This document shows positions 1-8,680 of a stretch of 30,755 bases of DNA, piece after piece. The notes under the pieces were generated by a model that was given only the letters and a program-made list of their open reading frames with translations, searched no databases and had not been told where the DNA came from. The position numbers and the translations under genes are program-made. Numbering within the stretch: position 1 is the stretch's first letter; each line of letters begins with the position of its first letter. Source of the stretch: a virus; the IMG/VR virus record IMGVR_UViG_3300010401_000069, positions 1 to 30,755 of that record; one strand, given 5' to 3'.

Positions 1-247
1 CCTCCCGCCTCTCGCGGGCACGGCCGTGGATCAGGTAGTGTATCGAGGTGTGGTCGCGGTCCCCGAGGAAGTGCCCGATCTGGGACAGGCTCATGTGCTT
101 CTCGTGCCTCAGGAAGCGCGCCACGGCCTTCCTGGCTGGGATCACCCTCTGGCAGCGGCTGGGCCCGCGCACCGCCTCCATCGGCAGCCCGTGCCTCTCG
201 CAGATTTCATTGACCCGCCGCCTGGTCTCCGCACCCGGCGTTTCCAT
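1..247 (-). CDS. Orphan DnaA domain IV-like DNA-binding protein (3' end outside window)
   Basis: The ATG at 247 follows a very strong Shine-Dalgarno (GAGGAGGT, 5 nt spacing). The frame is open for 82 codons to the window edge, so the C-terminus is missing. The protein matches the C-terminal DNA-binding domain of the replication initiator DnaA: residues 29-31 (PSR) begin the basic-loop region, residues 53-62 (SLSQIGHFLG) form the helix-turn-helix entry, and residues 63-68 (DRDHTS) correspond to the DnaA signature GGRDHTT that reads DnaA boxes. Only about 28 residues precede the domain, so there is no AAA+ ATPase; it cannot act as an ordinary initiator. It lies 14 nt after the last virion gene and would be made late. 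Inference: it binds DnaA boxes, competing with or recruiting host DnaA, or acts as a regulator. Family assignment is strong; function is open. Confidence 0.85.
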   Translation of the reverse strand, partial: METPGAETRRRVNEICERHGLPMEAVRGPSRCQRVIPARKAVARFLRHEKHMSLSQIGHFLGDRDHTSIHYLIHGRARERRE

Positions 248-261
248 CCGCACCTCCTCTG

Positions 262-1320
262 TTAGCGGTTGCCTCCCCTGTCCCCTTCCAGCCGGTCTGG
301 CGGCGCGATCATCGCGCTCATTCCGGTAGGAGGAGGCTGCCCGGCCAGGAAGAACCTCCTCAGGAAGTCCGGGCCCTGGACATGCGCGATGGGCCCCGTC
401 GGTGCCTGCGCCCCGAGGCCGGGGGGCCTCGACGGCGGTATGGGCGCCACCCCGAACCCTGCCGGCCGCGATGGCGGCATGGGTGCCTGCACCGTCGGAT
501 AGGGCGTGAAGCGGGGGTCTTGCTGCCCGCCTGCCAGAACCCTCTCGCCTGACGCCGGCGCCGCCGGCGCCACGGCTCCCGGTCCCGGAGGCGCCGTGGG
601 GTCCATGGGCGGCTGCGGCCGCTGCGGGGGTGTTCCGGGGGCCACGTAGGGCGCACCGGAGGTCAGCATGGGCGTGGACGGCGAGGGGTTGCCGAGCAGG
701 GGGTTGCCGAGTGGCTGCGCGCCCAGCCTGGGGTCGCCGGCCGGCGGGAGCTGTCCTCCCGCGCCTTGCGTGAATTCAGGGATGCTGTTCGGGTTGAGGC
801 GCGGCGCGGGCGGCGTGGCCGCCGCGACCGCCTGGGGCGCCAGCGCCGGCGTCGGGGTCGGGCCTACCGGCGTCGCCGCGGAGAATGACGGGCTCAGGGA
901 CAAGATGCTGGGCGCGCCCGCGCCAGGCACCGGGGAGTAGACGTCGCGGCTGAGCGCCTGGGTCACGTTGCCAGGCGCCGCCGGCGTCGGGGCCGGGGGA
1001 GGCACCTGAGGCACCTGCTGCGGCATGACTTGCGGTGCCTGCTGCGGCATGACCTGCGGAGCGCCAGGCCCCGACCTGCGGATCGGGGAGGTGAAGGCGC
1101 CCGCCGCCGGGCCGGCGCGCCAGGGCTCGTCGGCGCGGTTGGCCGCTCCGACGGAAGGGACCAGCGGTGCCTGCGGTGGCTGCGGTGGCTGCGGCGGCGG
1201 GGCCGGGCCCATGCCCAGAGCCCTGCGCACATAATCCCGAGGGATGGGCTGGTCCGGGGCGAGCCCCAGCTTCTGGCGCCAGCCCTGCTGCGACGACGCG
1301 ACGTAGCGGTCATCAACCAT
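262..1320 (-). CDS. Pro/Ala/Gln-rich putative virion protein
   Basis: This is a 352-residue protein with a clear GGAGG five bases before its ATG. The first 35 residues look folded (VDDRYVASSQQGWRQKLG). Most of the rest is Pro, Ala, Gln and Gly, including tandem APQVMPQQ-type units near residues 90-105 and repeated PPSRP motifs near the C-terminus. The composition suggests an intrinsically disordered protein. It is the last of three consecutive Pro-rich products after the ejection-protein genes and overlaps the preceding gene by 8 nt. Inference: a minor virion or ejection-associated component. No recognisable catalytic motif is visible and I cannot assign a function. Confidence 0.75.
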   Translation of the reverse strand: MVDDRYVASSQQGWRQKLGLAPDQPIPRDYVRRALGMGPAPPPQPPQPPQAPLVPSVGAANRADEPWRAGPAAGAFTSPIRRSGPGAPQVMPQQAPQVMPQQVPQVPPPAPTPAAPGNVTQALSRDVYSPVPGAGAPSILSLSPSFSAATPVGPTPTPALAPQAVAAATPPAPRLNPNSIPEFTQGAGGQLPPAGDPRLGAQPLGNPLLGNPSPSTPMLTSGAPYVAPGTPPQRPQPPMDPTAPPGPGAVAPAAPASGERVLAGGQQDPRFTPYPTVQAPMPPSRPAGFGVAPIPPSRPPGLGAQAPTGPIAHVQGPDFLRRFFLAGQPPPTGMSAMIAPPDRLEGDRGGNR

Positions 1321-1708
1321 TCCATCCTCCGTAAAGCTGGTTCATGGCGCCGACCGGGAAGGTCGTGCCGCCGTCGCTGCCCGCCAAATAATCCGGGTTC
1401 AGCTGGTAAGAGTTCGTGTGCGTGTCCCAGTGGTAGCCGGGCGGCGTGGGAACACCTGCCCAGCTGTTGTAGACCGCGCCATGCCCATCGGCGGGCGGGA
1501 TGTAGGTCGGGATCGTCGGGACCGGGGGCGGTGGCGGCGAGGGCGTCCCGTCGGAGGCGGGCGGTGCCTGCGGCGCCGGCGGCGAGACCGGCGTCGGCGG
1601 CGACATGCTCACGCCGGGCGGCATCTGCACCCAGGACGGCCACGTCCTCCCTGGCTGCGTGACTTGCGAGAGGTCGCTCGCGATGGCGCTGTCGCCTCGA
1701 TCACCCAT
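1313..1708 (-). CDS. Pro-rich hypothetical protein, 131 aa
   Basis: The ATG at 1708 has GGGGAG about 8 nt upstream and lies 3 nt after the stop of the preceding gene; the end overlaps the next gene by 8 nt. Residues 36-70 are strongly Pro-rich (PPTPVSPPAPQAPP and similar). The C-terminal third is aromatic and Gly-rich (GYHWDTHTNSYQLNP), resembling short surface-exposed structural segments more than an enzyme. No family is recognised. Its context within the virion block suggests a small structural or ejection-associated protein. Confidence 0.7.
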   Translation of the reverse strand: MGDRGDSAIASDLSQVTQPGRTWPSWVQMPPGVSMSPPTPVSPPAPQAPPASDGTPSPPPPPVPTIPTYIPPADGHGAVYNSWAGVPTPPGYHWDTHTNSYQLNPDYLAGSDGGTTFPVGAMNQLYGGWNG

Positions 1709-1711
1709 CGG

Positions 1712-2164
1712 TTATCTCCCCAGGAGCCCGGTCATCCCCGGGATGAAGGAAAGCGGGACGTGCGGCGGTGTGCTCCCCAGCGGGAACCCCCTGGGAAGCG
1801 GCAGCATGGGGGTTCCGTTGGGCATGAGCTGCGGCTGCTGAGACCTGGCGTCCGGGTAGGGCGGACGCACCCCCGGGTGAGGCACCGGTGGCGGCTGCAC
1901 CATCATCTGCGGGTTGTTCGCCGAGAACTGTGGCCTCTGGGACATCCCCGGCTTGGGGGGCCTGGGCTGCTTCATCGGTGCCTGCTTCGGAGGCGCCACG
2001 GCGGCCGCTACCTGCGCCGAGGTCATGCCTGGGGAGTGCTTGGCGCCCGAGCCTGGAGACCCCTGTTTCCCCGAGGAGGTCAGGGTCATGGTCTTGCCGC
2101 CCGGCGTCGGGGTCTGCGTGCCGAGCATCGACGAGAAGTCGTTGGTGATGCCGAGATTGGGCAT
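1712..2164 (-). CDS. Pro/Gln-rich hypothetical protein, 150 aa
   Basis: The start codon overlaps the stop of the virion lysin gene as TAATG, so it is probably translated by re-initiation. The protein is rich in Pro, Gln, Met and Ser with a basic stretch near residues 57-72 (PPKQAPMKQPRPPKPG). It has no obvious membrane segment or catalytic motif. It shares the Pro-rich bias of the next two genes, although no clear homology between them is visible. I infer a disordered virion-associated protein; the function is unknown. Confidence 0.7.
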   Translation of the reverse strand: MPNLGITNDFSSMLGTQTPTPGGKTMTLTSSGKQGSPGSGAKHSPGMTSAQVAAAVAPPKQAPMKQPRPPKPGMSQRPQFSANNPQMMVQPPPVPHPGVRPPYPDARSQQPQLMPNGTPMLPLPRGFPLGSTPPHVPLSFIPGMTGLLGR

Positions 2165-3606
2165 TAGGCGAGCCTCGGTCGCTTCATGGTGGTGGGCACG
2201 GGCTGCGCAGCACGCGGGTCGAGGTAGTTGAAGTCCGCGCTGGTGCCGATGGCGCCGAGCAGCTGCGTCATCCCTGGAGCACCAGCCGTGATGCTGTCGG
2301 GGGTGATACCGCCGATCACGGCGTCGCCTATCGGCTGCGATGCCAGCTGCCCGAGCTGCGCCCCGAGCCCCGGGTGCCCTTGTTGATACTCAAGAGGCAG
2401 CGCGTTGGGTGCCTGGCTCGGCGCCGGCATGGGCAGGGTGACGGGGTGCGCGTCCTGCGAGGTGTCGGTGACGACGCTTGAGCTGCTGCCGCCTCCTCCG
2501 AAGGACGACGCCAGCGAGGCACCCAGGTTCGCCCAGGGCGAGGGCTGCGCCGCGACCACGGTGGGCGTGCCGGAGGGCGTGGCGGCTGGTGCGGCAGCTG
2601 CGACTGCGGTGGAAGAGGTCGTGCCTCCGGCGCCCGATGCCGTGCCTGCGCTCTTGCCCTCGATGGCCGCCTGGATCATGACCGGCGAGTAGGCTTTGCC
2701 GGCCTCGCCCTGCTCCTGGACCACGAGGGCGCGCATGAACCTCGCTGCGCTCGCCGGGTCGTTGAAGTTGATGTTCTGGTCCGGGCGAAGGCCGGCGAGC
2801 TGGGCGACGTGCCTGGCGGCGCCCCAGTTTCCTCCCGTCCAGCCGCCATCGGCCGCGATGATGTCGTTCGGGGTCAGGCGGCCCGCATCGTATTTCTTCT
2901 TGAGGAGCGCATAGCCTGCGGCCCAGCCGGCTTCCGGCGAGGCGAACTTGATCTGCGGCGTGCCTTGGTCGGTGTTCACCGAGGGCCCGAGGACGCCGGC
3001 ATAGGTTCGCTCGGCGCCGGGGAAATACTTGATGTTCAGCGGGTTGTTGTTGCGCATCCCCGCCGGGGCGTTGGCCGGCATGACGAAGGCTGGTTGCTGC
3101 TGCTGCTGCTGCTGCGCGGCCATCATCTGCTGGGCCGGCTGCTGCACCTGGGCGTAAGCGTTCCAGACGTTTTGGGGGTTCCCGGTGGCGCGTGCCTGCG
3201 TCAGGCTCGCCAGGAGCTGGGGCGTTGTCTCCAGGGGTTGAGGAGTAAGTTGGAAGTGGTTGAACTCGGACGGGTGCTGGTAGCCGTAGGGGTTGTAGAG
3301 CCCGTGCGAGGTGGCGATGTCATACCATTGCTTGGCGGTCGGAGACCCCGCCGCGCCGATGCCGGTGACGTCGCCCGCTCCCCCGTAGAGATGCGAGGAC
3401 TTCCCCGAGACGTCATAGGCCGAGGGGTGATCGCTTTCGCGCCGCACGCCGCTGAGAAGCCTCACTGGAATTCCCTGGGCGATGGCGTCGCGCATGGCCC
3501 CGGCGAGCCGGCTCGCCATCGCCGGGTGCATCTCGGAGACGTCGTAGGGCCGCCCCGGATGCTGGCTCAGGGACGAGAGATATGCCCGGTCTTCGGCGTC
3601 GGTCAC
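2164..3606 (-). CDS. Virion-associated lysin: M15-type peptidase plus RNNNP-type domain
   Basis: The GTG start overlaps the previous stop as GTGA. The N-terminal domain (about residues 15-120) has the peptidase M15/VanY signature: SSHLYGGAGDV gives zinc ligands His72 and Asp79, and EFNHF gives catalytic Glu114 and third ligand His117. This family cleaves D-Ala-containing or L-Ala-D-Glu peptide cross-links of peptidoglycan. A short polyQ linker (about 165-171) leads to a second domain (about 183-315) beginning GMRNNNPLNIKYF, resembling the RNNNPGNI motif of phage structural lysozyme or transglycosylase-type proteins. The C-terminal 160 residues are Ala/Ser/Pro-rich. It lies among ejection proteins, distant from the lysis genes, so it is probably packaged and opens the wall during entry. 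The M15 assignment is good; activity of the second domain is inferred. Confidence 0.82.
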   Translation of the reverse strand: MTDAEDRAYLSSLSQHPGRPYDVSEMHPAMASRLAGAMRDAIAQGIPVRLLSGVRRESDHPSAYDVSGKSSHLYGGAGDVTGIGAAGSPTAKQWYDIATSHGLYNPYGYQHPSEFNHFQLTPQPLETTPQLLASLTQARATGNPQNVWNAYAQVQQPAQQMMAAQQQQQQQPAFVMPANAPAGMRNNNPLNIKYFPGAERTYAGVLGPSVNTDQGTPQIKFASPEAGWAAGYALLKKKYDAGRLTPNDIIAADGGWTGGNWGAARHVAQLAGLRPDQNINFNDPASAARFMRALVVQEQGEAGKAYSPVMIQAAIEGKSAGTASGAGGTTSSTAVAAAAPAATPSGTPTVVAAQPSPWANLGASLASSFGGGGSSSSVVTDTSQDAHPVTLPMPAPSQAPNALPLEYQQGHPGLGAQLGQLASQPIGDAVIGGITPDSITAGAPGMTQLLGAIGTSADFNYLDPRAAQPVPTTMKRPRLA

Positions 3607-6206
3607 GGAGGCGGCCTCGTGCCTCTGCGCGTCATGGGCACGTCCACGATGAAGGGCGTGCGATCAGGCCGGGGCGCCCCCGGCGGGAAGCGGTAGTTCT
3701 TCTCGGCCTGCTCGTTGGCGATGATGGCGGCGGTCGGAACGCGCCCCATGAGCGCATCCCAGTAGCCGGGCGGCATTCCGGCTATGGCCCGCTTCATCTC
3801 CGGGCTTGTGACTTTGCCCGCGAAGCCTCTGATGGCCCCTGCCGATGTGAGGGCTCCCCATTTCTCGCCCAGTGCCTGCTTGGACATGTCGGCGAACCCC
3901 CTGAGCATGGAGCCGATGCCGATCCTGTGGACCAGGCCGCTCCTGGCAGGAGGGGTATCGAAGTGCTCGCCGAGCCTGCCGGCGGTCTCCAGCCGATCAA
4001 GGGGCCACATGGAGCCGGGTGCCTGCGGGGCCACCCCTCCGAAGAGCTGGTCCTTCATCCCCGGCGACCAGTAGTTCAAGTCCTTGGAAAGGTCTTCCGG
4101 CCTGAAGCCGCCGCCGGCAGTCTTGGACTGCCCCAGCGATGCCGCCACATGCGCACCGATGGCCCCCCGAAGATTGCCGAGCCCGGCCTGTGTCAGGGCG
4201 TTGGCAAAGGGCTCGTAGCCGCTGGGGCTATTGCGGTTGCTGTAGACGGCGGCGTCTGCGGCATCCCCTTCCTTGGGTCGGGTGCCCCATTGCGGTTGTC
4301 CTCTTTCGTAGTGGGTGGGCGCGCCGCCTATTCCGTAGAGCATGTCGAGGACGCGCTGCTGCGTCTTGTAGTTCGAGCGGGCGGCGTCGAACTGGTCGGC
4401 GAGCGGCTGGCCGCCTTTCTGACGCGCCAGCTCCCGGATGGCGTCCAGCGTCCCGCTCTTCACGACGCTGAGGTTCTCCTTGCCGGCGGTCAAAGCGTCC
4501 GGGCCCATCTGGGCCGTGGTGCTTGAGAGGAACCTCTTCAGGAGCCCCAGAGGCACGGTCAACGCCGGCGGCCCGACGAAAGTGCGCGGGTCTTGCCCCA
4601 TGAAGACGGCTGGTCTTTGGTTTGGTCTGAAGTTCGAGCCGAAGGGCGTCGCGCTTTCGATGTTGGACTGCACAGTGCTTGCGAGCGCACGCTCCTGGGG
4701 CTGCGGCAGCTGGTTGCCGGCCATCACTTCTGCGGCGCCCCGAAGGATCGGGGTGACGTTCGTCTCGGTGTCGAGCGGAACCCGCCCGTAGAACCGATCA
4801 TAGGGCTCGCTCTGCATGCTCTTGATGACAGGCACGGCGGCGCGCGCGGCCGTGATCGCGAGGTCGCCGACGCTCTCCTTGGTCCCCACCGTGGGCAACG
4901 GCCCCCTGCCTCTCATCAGATCGTTGACGCTGGCGTCGCGCGCTTCCTGAGTGGCTGCGAAATGGCGGTCGACGTCACGCTGAAGAGGGCGCCCCACCCC
5001 CGTTTGCGAGCGCAGCCAGTTGATGATCGACTGCCATTCCGGGTTCACCATCGCGCGCGTGCTGGCGAGGTTGGGGAGGTTGGCTATCTCCCTTTCCTGG
5101 CGCGTGGCGCCCCATGGAACGCCCATGAGGCCCGGAGCCGGAGCCCCCGGCATTCCTCCCTTCTCGCGCGCATACTTGTCCTTGGCCAGCTCTGCGCCGG
5201 CATCGAAGAGCCCACGGCTTTCCGGGGTGCGCATGTCCGCTGCCGTCGCCCGAACGATCTTCGTCTTGGCCGCGCCGGGCGCGCTGGAGCCGGCGGCGCC
5301 GCCGGCCAGAGACCCGGCCTCGCGCCAGCGTTCGCCCAGGGTGGCGGCGGCGATGTCGCCGCCGGCGTGACTGCCGAGCACGCCGGTGATCGCGGCGACC
5401 GGCTTGCCGGCAAGAGCAGCCTCGGCGATCTCGCGCAGCATGCCTGCGTCCTGGGGAAGCTCCGGCGCGCTGATGCTCTTCCTGAGCTCCTGCCCAGGCA
5501 CGGGGATGTCGCCGGCTGTTCCGCTCTCGGGGCTGATGCCGTGCTTGGCGGCGTTGTAGCCGTGCGCGGCGAGATCGACGGCGGCCAGCTGCGGAGCCGC
5601 GACATATGGCGCCACGCGAAGCCCGGTCTCGCCGATGTCCTGCATGGAGATGTCCGTGCCGGGGACTTTGACCTTGTTGAACTCGCCGGTGCGTCGTTCG
5701 AGCCAGTCAACCACCGGGTTGAAATCGGCCTTGGCGGCCAGGCGCCCGAAAGCGCCCTTCTCGTAGTGCATGGTGGGGCTGTAGACATAGCCCGGCGTCT
5801 CGTAGGGGGTGCCCTGCTTCTGTGCCTGCTCGCTGTAGGTCGCGTGCAGGAGGTTCTCGATGCCTTGGCGGTGCTTCTCTGCCTCTTCGAGGCTCATCTG
5901 CTTGTTCGGGTAGTTGAAGAAGTGCCCGTTGCTGAGCGACATCCTCGACCAGCCGCCATCGGCCGAGAAATCCTCGGGCCTATACCGACCGGGATCGTCC
6001 GGAAGGAGCTTTTTGCCATCTCCACTGAGCGTGAAATCATGCGGCAGCAGAGGGTCTGGCGGGGGAGGCTGCGACCCTGCTTGCGGCGGCGTCTGCCAGA
6101 TGCCCGTTGGCGCATGACCCTGTGGTGACGCCCCCCAGACGCCACTCGTCGGCGGTGGCGCTTGCGGTGGCGGCGCTCCCCAGACGCTCGGCGTGTCTTC
6201 GGCCAT
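3603..6206 (-). CDS. Large internal virion (ejection) protein, 867 aa
   Basis: AGAGGT sits 6 nt before the ATG. The N-terminus carries three imperfect Trp-containing units (SVWGAPPP, GVWGASPQG, GIWQTPPQ) in a Pro-rich segment. The remainder mixes Ala/Gly-rich amphipathic stretches (about residues 190-300) with globular segments. No catalytic motif stands out. Size, position next to the virion lysin and after the gp14-like gene, and composition match the large ejection proteins of podoviruses that form the channel across the envelope. That role is inferred from synteny; I see no sequence signature that proves it. Confidence 0.8.
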   Translation of the reverse strand: MAEDTPSVWGAPPPQAPPPTSGVWGASPQGHAPTGIWQTPPQAGSQPPPPDPLLPHDFTLSGDGKKLLPDDPGRYRPEDFSADGGWSRMSLSNGHFFNYPNKQMSLEEAEKHRQGIENLLHATYSEQAQKQGTPYETPGYVYSPTMHYEKGAFGRLAAKADFNPVVDWLERRTGEFNKVKVPGTDISMQDIGETGLRVAPYVAAPQLAAVDLAAHGYNAAKHGISPESGTAGDIPVPGQELRKSISAPELPQDAGMLREIAEAALAGKPVAAITGVLGSHAGGDIAAATLGERWREAGSLAGGAAGSSAPGAAKTKIVRATAADMRTPESRGLFDAGAELAKDKYAREKGGMPGAPAPGLMGVPWGATRQEREIANLPNLASTRAMVNPEWQSIINWLRSQTGVGRPLQRDVDRHFAATQEARDASVNDLMRGRGPLPTVGTKESVGDLAITAARAAVPVIKSMQSEPYDRFYGRVPLDTETNVTPILRGAAEVMAGNQLPQPQERALASTVQSNIESATPFGSNFRPNQRPAVFMGQDPRTFVGPPALTVPLGLLKRFLSSTTAQMGPDALTAGKENLSVVKSGTLDAIRELARQKGGQPLADQFDAARSNYKTQQRVLDMLYGIGGAPTHYERGQPQWGTRPKEGDAADAAVYSNRNSPSGYEPFANALTQAGLGNLRGAIGAHVAASLGQSKTAGGGFRPEDLSKDLNYWSPGMKDQLFGGVAPQAPGSMWPLDRLETAGRLGEHFDTPPARSGLVHRIGIGSMLRGFADMSKQALGEKWGALTSAGAIRGFAGKVTSPEMKRAIAGMPPGYWDALMGRVPTAAIIANEQAEKNYRFPPGAPRPDRTPFIVDVPMTRRGTRPPP

Positions 6207-6216
6207 GTCTTACCTC

Positions 6217-7983
6217 TTAGCTACCTGGTGTAGCCGGGGCGGGGACGTAGATGGGTTGGCCGCCAGGTCCGCCTGGCACCAGTATCCAGGAAGGCTTTGA
6301 AGCTGGTGCCTGCGGTGCCTGAGCCGGTGCCTGAGCTGGCTCCGAGATCGCCGGCGAAGTTGCCGGCGGCGGTGGGGCGATGGCTCCTGGGGCGGGGGCT
6401 GGAGCTGCTGCTGGAGCTGGGGCTGGAACCGCACCGGGTGGCCCTGACGGCGAGACCTTGGGCGCGATGATCGTGCCGATGCCGCCAAGCTCTCCCTGCT
6501 TCTTGGCGACATCCTCCTTGATGGTCTGCCAGCGGCCATGCTCGCGGGTGTCGAACTCCTCGGGCCTGAGGATGTCGTTGGGCCCGTAGCGCCCAAGCAC
6601 GCGGGCGGCCTCCTGGGCGCTCTCCATGGCGCGCTTGGCGTAGACCTGCTGCCGCGCGAGGTTGTTCAGAAGCACCGCTGCGGGCTGGTCGGCGTCGCCG
6701 GTGATCGCGGCGAAGGGCTTGATCTCGGGGCCGGCGAACCTGGCATTGGCCTCTTTAACGAGTTCCGGCAGCTCGGCCTGGAGCAGGTGGTTCAGGGCGT
6801 CGCGCGCCATGGCGTCGTTTGTGACGTAGATTTTGTGCTCCGAAAGCAGCCGGTTGGCGAGGTTGACCGCCTGATCGGGAGCCGTCTTGCTCAGGTTCCG
6901 ATACTGGGCGAGCAGAATGGCCTGGGACACCCGGTCGTCGAGCTGCGCCATGGGCTTCTCGGCGTCGGCGTATCTGGCGAAGCGTGCCTGCTCCTGCTCG
7001 TCGCGCTTTCCGCGCGCCGCTGCATCGGTTGGGCTTTCGGTGATCCTGGTGCCGACGCCCGGGGTGTAGCTGGTTTCCGGGATGGGCTGCGCGTAGGTGC
7101 CTGGCAGCGGCGAGGCACGGGTGACGCTCCAGCCGCCTCCCGGAGTGGGCGTGGCGCCTGGCGGCATCGCCGGCGCCCCTGCCTGCGGCTGTGCCAGAAC
7201 TCCCGTATTGGGGTCGGGCGCGGTCGGCGCCCTGGGAAGAAGGCTGGGGTCGATGATCTTGCCCTCTTGGGGTTTTCCCAAGGTCTCGCCGCGTGCCTTG
7301 GCCAGGGCCTCGGCCTCGCTCATCCCCAGATCGCGATTGTCGATGTATTGGCGCGTCGCCGGGCCGGCATCCACCACACCCTTGGGAGGCGGCTCGCTGT
7401 GCGTCATATACCACTTGTCGAGGTTGGCCTTTCTCCCGGCCGGGGAGGGGTCGTCCACATACTGGTAGCGGCCCCGCTGCTCCTCGCCCGCCTTGAGCTT
7501 TCCGCCTTCCTGTGCCTGCGACTTCTGGCCCTCCTGCGCCGCGATCAAATCGGCTTGTGCCTTGGCCGATACGGGCCCGACGGCCGGCGGATAAGGCTTG
7601 TCCCAGGGGACACCTGCCTGGGCCAGACGCGCAGCGTTGCGCTGCCAGGCATCCGGCGTGTCGCGGTCGTCCCATTTCTCCGGGGTGAGCTTGATGGCGA
7701 GCTTCAGCGCGTCCTCTGCCGAACCACCATGGAGGAGGTGGTTGGCGATGATCGAGACCTTGTTGGGGTCGTTGTCCACCAGCCTGCCGAAAGAGGCGGT
7801 GGCGGCCTGCACCGCCGCCATCTGCCTGCGCTTCTCCTCGACCTGGAGCTGCTCCAGGAACATGCGCTGCTGGAGCAGGTAAGCCTCCGCTCTAGTCTTA
7901 GGACTAAAGTTGTTGGCGAGCTGCGACGCGAGGCTGCTCAGCGCCTCCGACATCGAGTTGTCCTGCATCCTCAGAACGGGCAT
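6217..7983 (-). CDS. Internal virion (ejection) protein, 588 aa
   Basis: The ATG at 7983 lies 2 nt after the preceding stop, with only a weak ribosome binding site, suggesting coupling. Residues 10-60 form a charged helical segment (NNFSPKTRAEAYLLQQRM, LEQLQVEEKRRQ) likely to be a coiled coil. The middle is helical and charged. Residues 505-575 are Pro/Ala/Gln-rich (PAPAPAAAPAPAPG and similar), a feature shared with the late structural genes that follow. By order (gp14-like gene before, large ejection protein and lysin after) it probably belongs to the internal-core or ejection set. No enzyme motif is visible. Confidence 0.78.
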   Translation of the reverse strand: MPVLRMQDNSMSEALSSLASQLANNFSPKTRAEAYLLQQRMFLEQLQVEEKRRQMAAVQAATASFGRLVDNDPNKVSIIANHLLHGGSAEDALKLAIKLTPEKWDDRDTPDAWQRNAARLAQAGVPWDKPYPPAVGPVSAKAQADLIAAQEGQKSQAQEGGKLKAGEEQRGRYQYVDDPSPAGRKANLDKWYMTHSEPPPKGVVDAGPATRQYIDNRDLGMSEAEALAKARGETLGKPQEGKIIDPSLLPRAPTAPDPNTGVLAQPQAGAPAMPPGATPTPGGGWSVTRASPLPGTYAQPIPETSYTPGVGTRITESPTDAAARGKRDEQEQARFARYADAEKPMAQLDDRVSQAILLAQYRNLSKTAPDQAVNLANRLLSEHKIYVTNDAMARDALNHLLQAELPELVKEANARFAGPEIKPFAAITGDADQPAAVLLNNLARQQVYAKRAMESAQEAARVLGRYGPNDILRPEEFDTREHGRWQTIKEDVAKKQGELGGIGTIIAPKVSPSGPPGAVPAPAPAAAPAPAPGAIAPPPPATSPAISEPAQAPAQAPQAPASKPSWILVPGGPGGQPIYVPAPATPGS

Positions 7984-7987
7984 GTCA

Positions 7988-8680
7988 TCACCACTGCGCT
8001 TTCGAGATGCCGCTGCCGATCAGAGAGCCCGCGAGACCGCCCAGCGTCTTGGATATGTCGGCGAAGCTCTGCGTGCCTGGGCCGATGGTGAAGTGCTCCG
8101 GCTCCACCTGCTGTTCGGTTCTGTAAGTCTGAAGATCGGCGTTGCGGATGTTGCCTTCGAGATTGATCTGGTTGCCCCCTTGGGCGAAGCGGATCGGTAT
8201 CTCGGTGCCGGCGCCGTAGGTGGACCCTCCGAAGGAGTTCGCGGTCGCCAGGGCCGCGATGCGCTGGCGTGCCTGCGAGCTGGCGGCGCTCACCTGCTTG
8301 GCGAGATCGCTCCCGGAGATCGAGGTCGGGTCGCTGCTCTGGCCCGAGAGCGCCACCGACGCCGTGACGTTCGGGTCGTGGGTCTGGGGGCCCGGCGCGA
8401 GATAGAGGTTGTTCAGCCGCTGCTGCTCGGTCTGCTGCACCTGGTTATAGGCGGCTGGGGACACCTTCTGGAGGGTGTCCTGGCGGGCGTTCTCGGCCAG
8501 CTGCCGGCGCTTGTTCTCCTCGGCAGTCTGCTCCTGGTGGATCTGGGTCTGGTAGGCGACCCATTGGGCGTTGGCGTTGTTCTGGGCGTCGATGACGGCC
8601 TGCTGGTCGCCGGCGGCCTTCATGCCCCCAGCGATGGCCAGCCCGCCCGAAATCAACCCGCCGACGAGGGGGTCGCACAT
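7988..8680 (-). CDS. T7 gp14-like internal virion protein B
   Basis: The ATG at 8680 overlaps the preceding stop as TAATG and has GGGAG 7 nt upstream. The N-terminus (MCDPLVGGLISGGLAIAGGM) is a short Gly-rich hydrophobic segment typical of gp14-like ejection proteins, followed by a long Gln/Ala/Glu-rich helical region (about residues 25-95) likely to be a coiled coil. The C-terminus is again Gly-rich and hydrophobic (TLGGLAGSLIGSGISKAQW). In T7-like phages such proteins leave the capsid and insert into the outer membrane. The assignment rests on the N-terminal pattern, length and neighbours. Confidence 0.72.
   Translation of the reverse strand: MCDPLVGGLISGGLAIAGGMKAAGDQQAVIDAQNNANAQWVAYQTQIHQEQTAEENKRRQLAENARQDTLQKVSPAAYNQVQQTEQQRLNNLYLAPGPQTHDPNVTASVALSGQSSDPTSISGSDLAKQVSAASSQARQRIAALATANSFGGSTYGAGTEIPIRFAQGGNQINLEGNIRNADLQTYRTEQQVEPEHFTIGPGTQSFADISKTLGGLAGSLIGSGISKAQW

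Noticed and set aside
4593-6128. 511-codon plus-strand frame
   Set aside because: Lies antisense to the 867-aa ejection protein; long antisense frames are expected at this GC content and composition looks non-protein-like.
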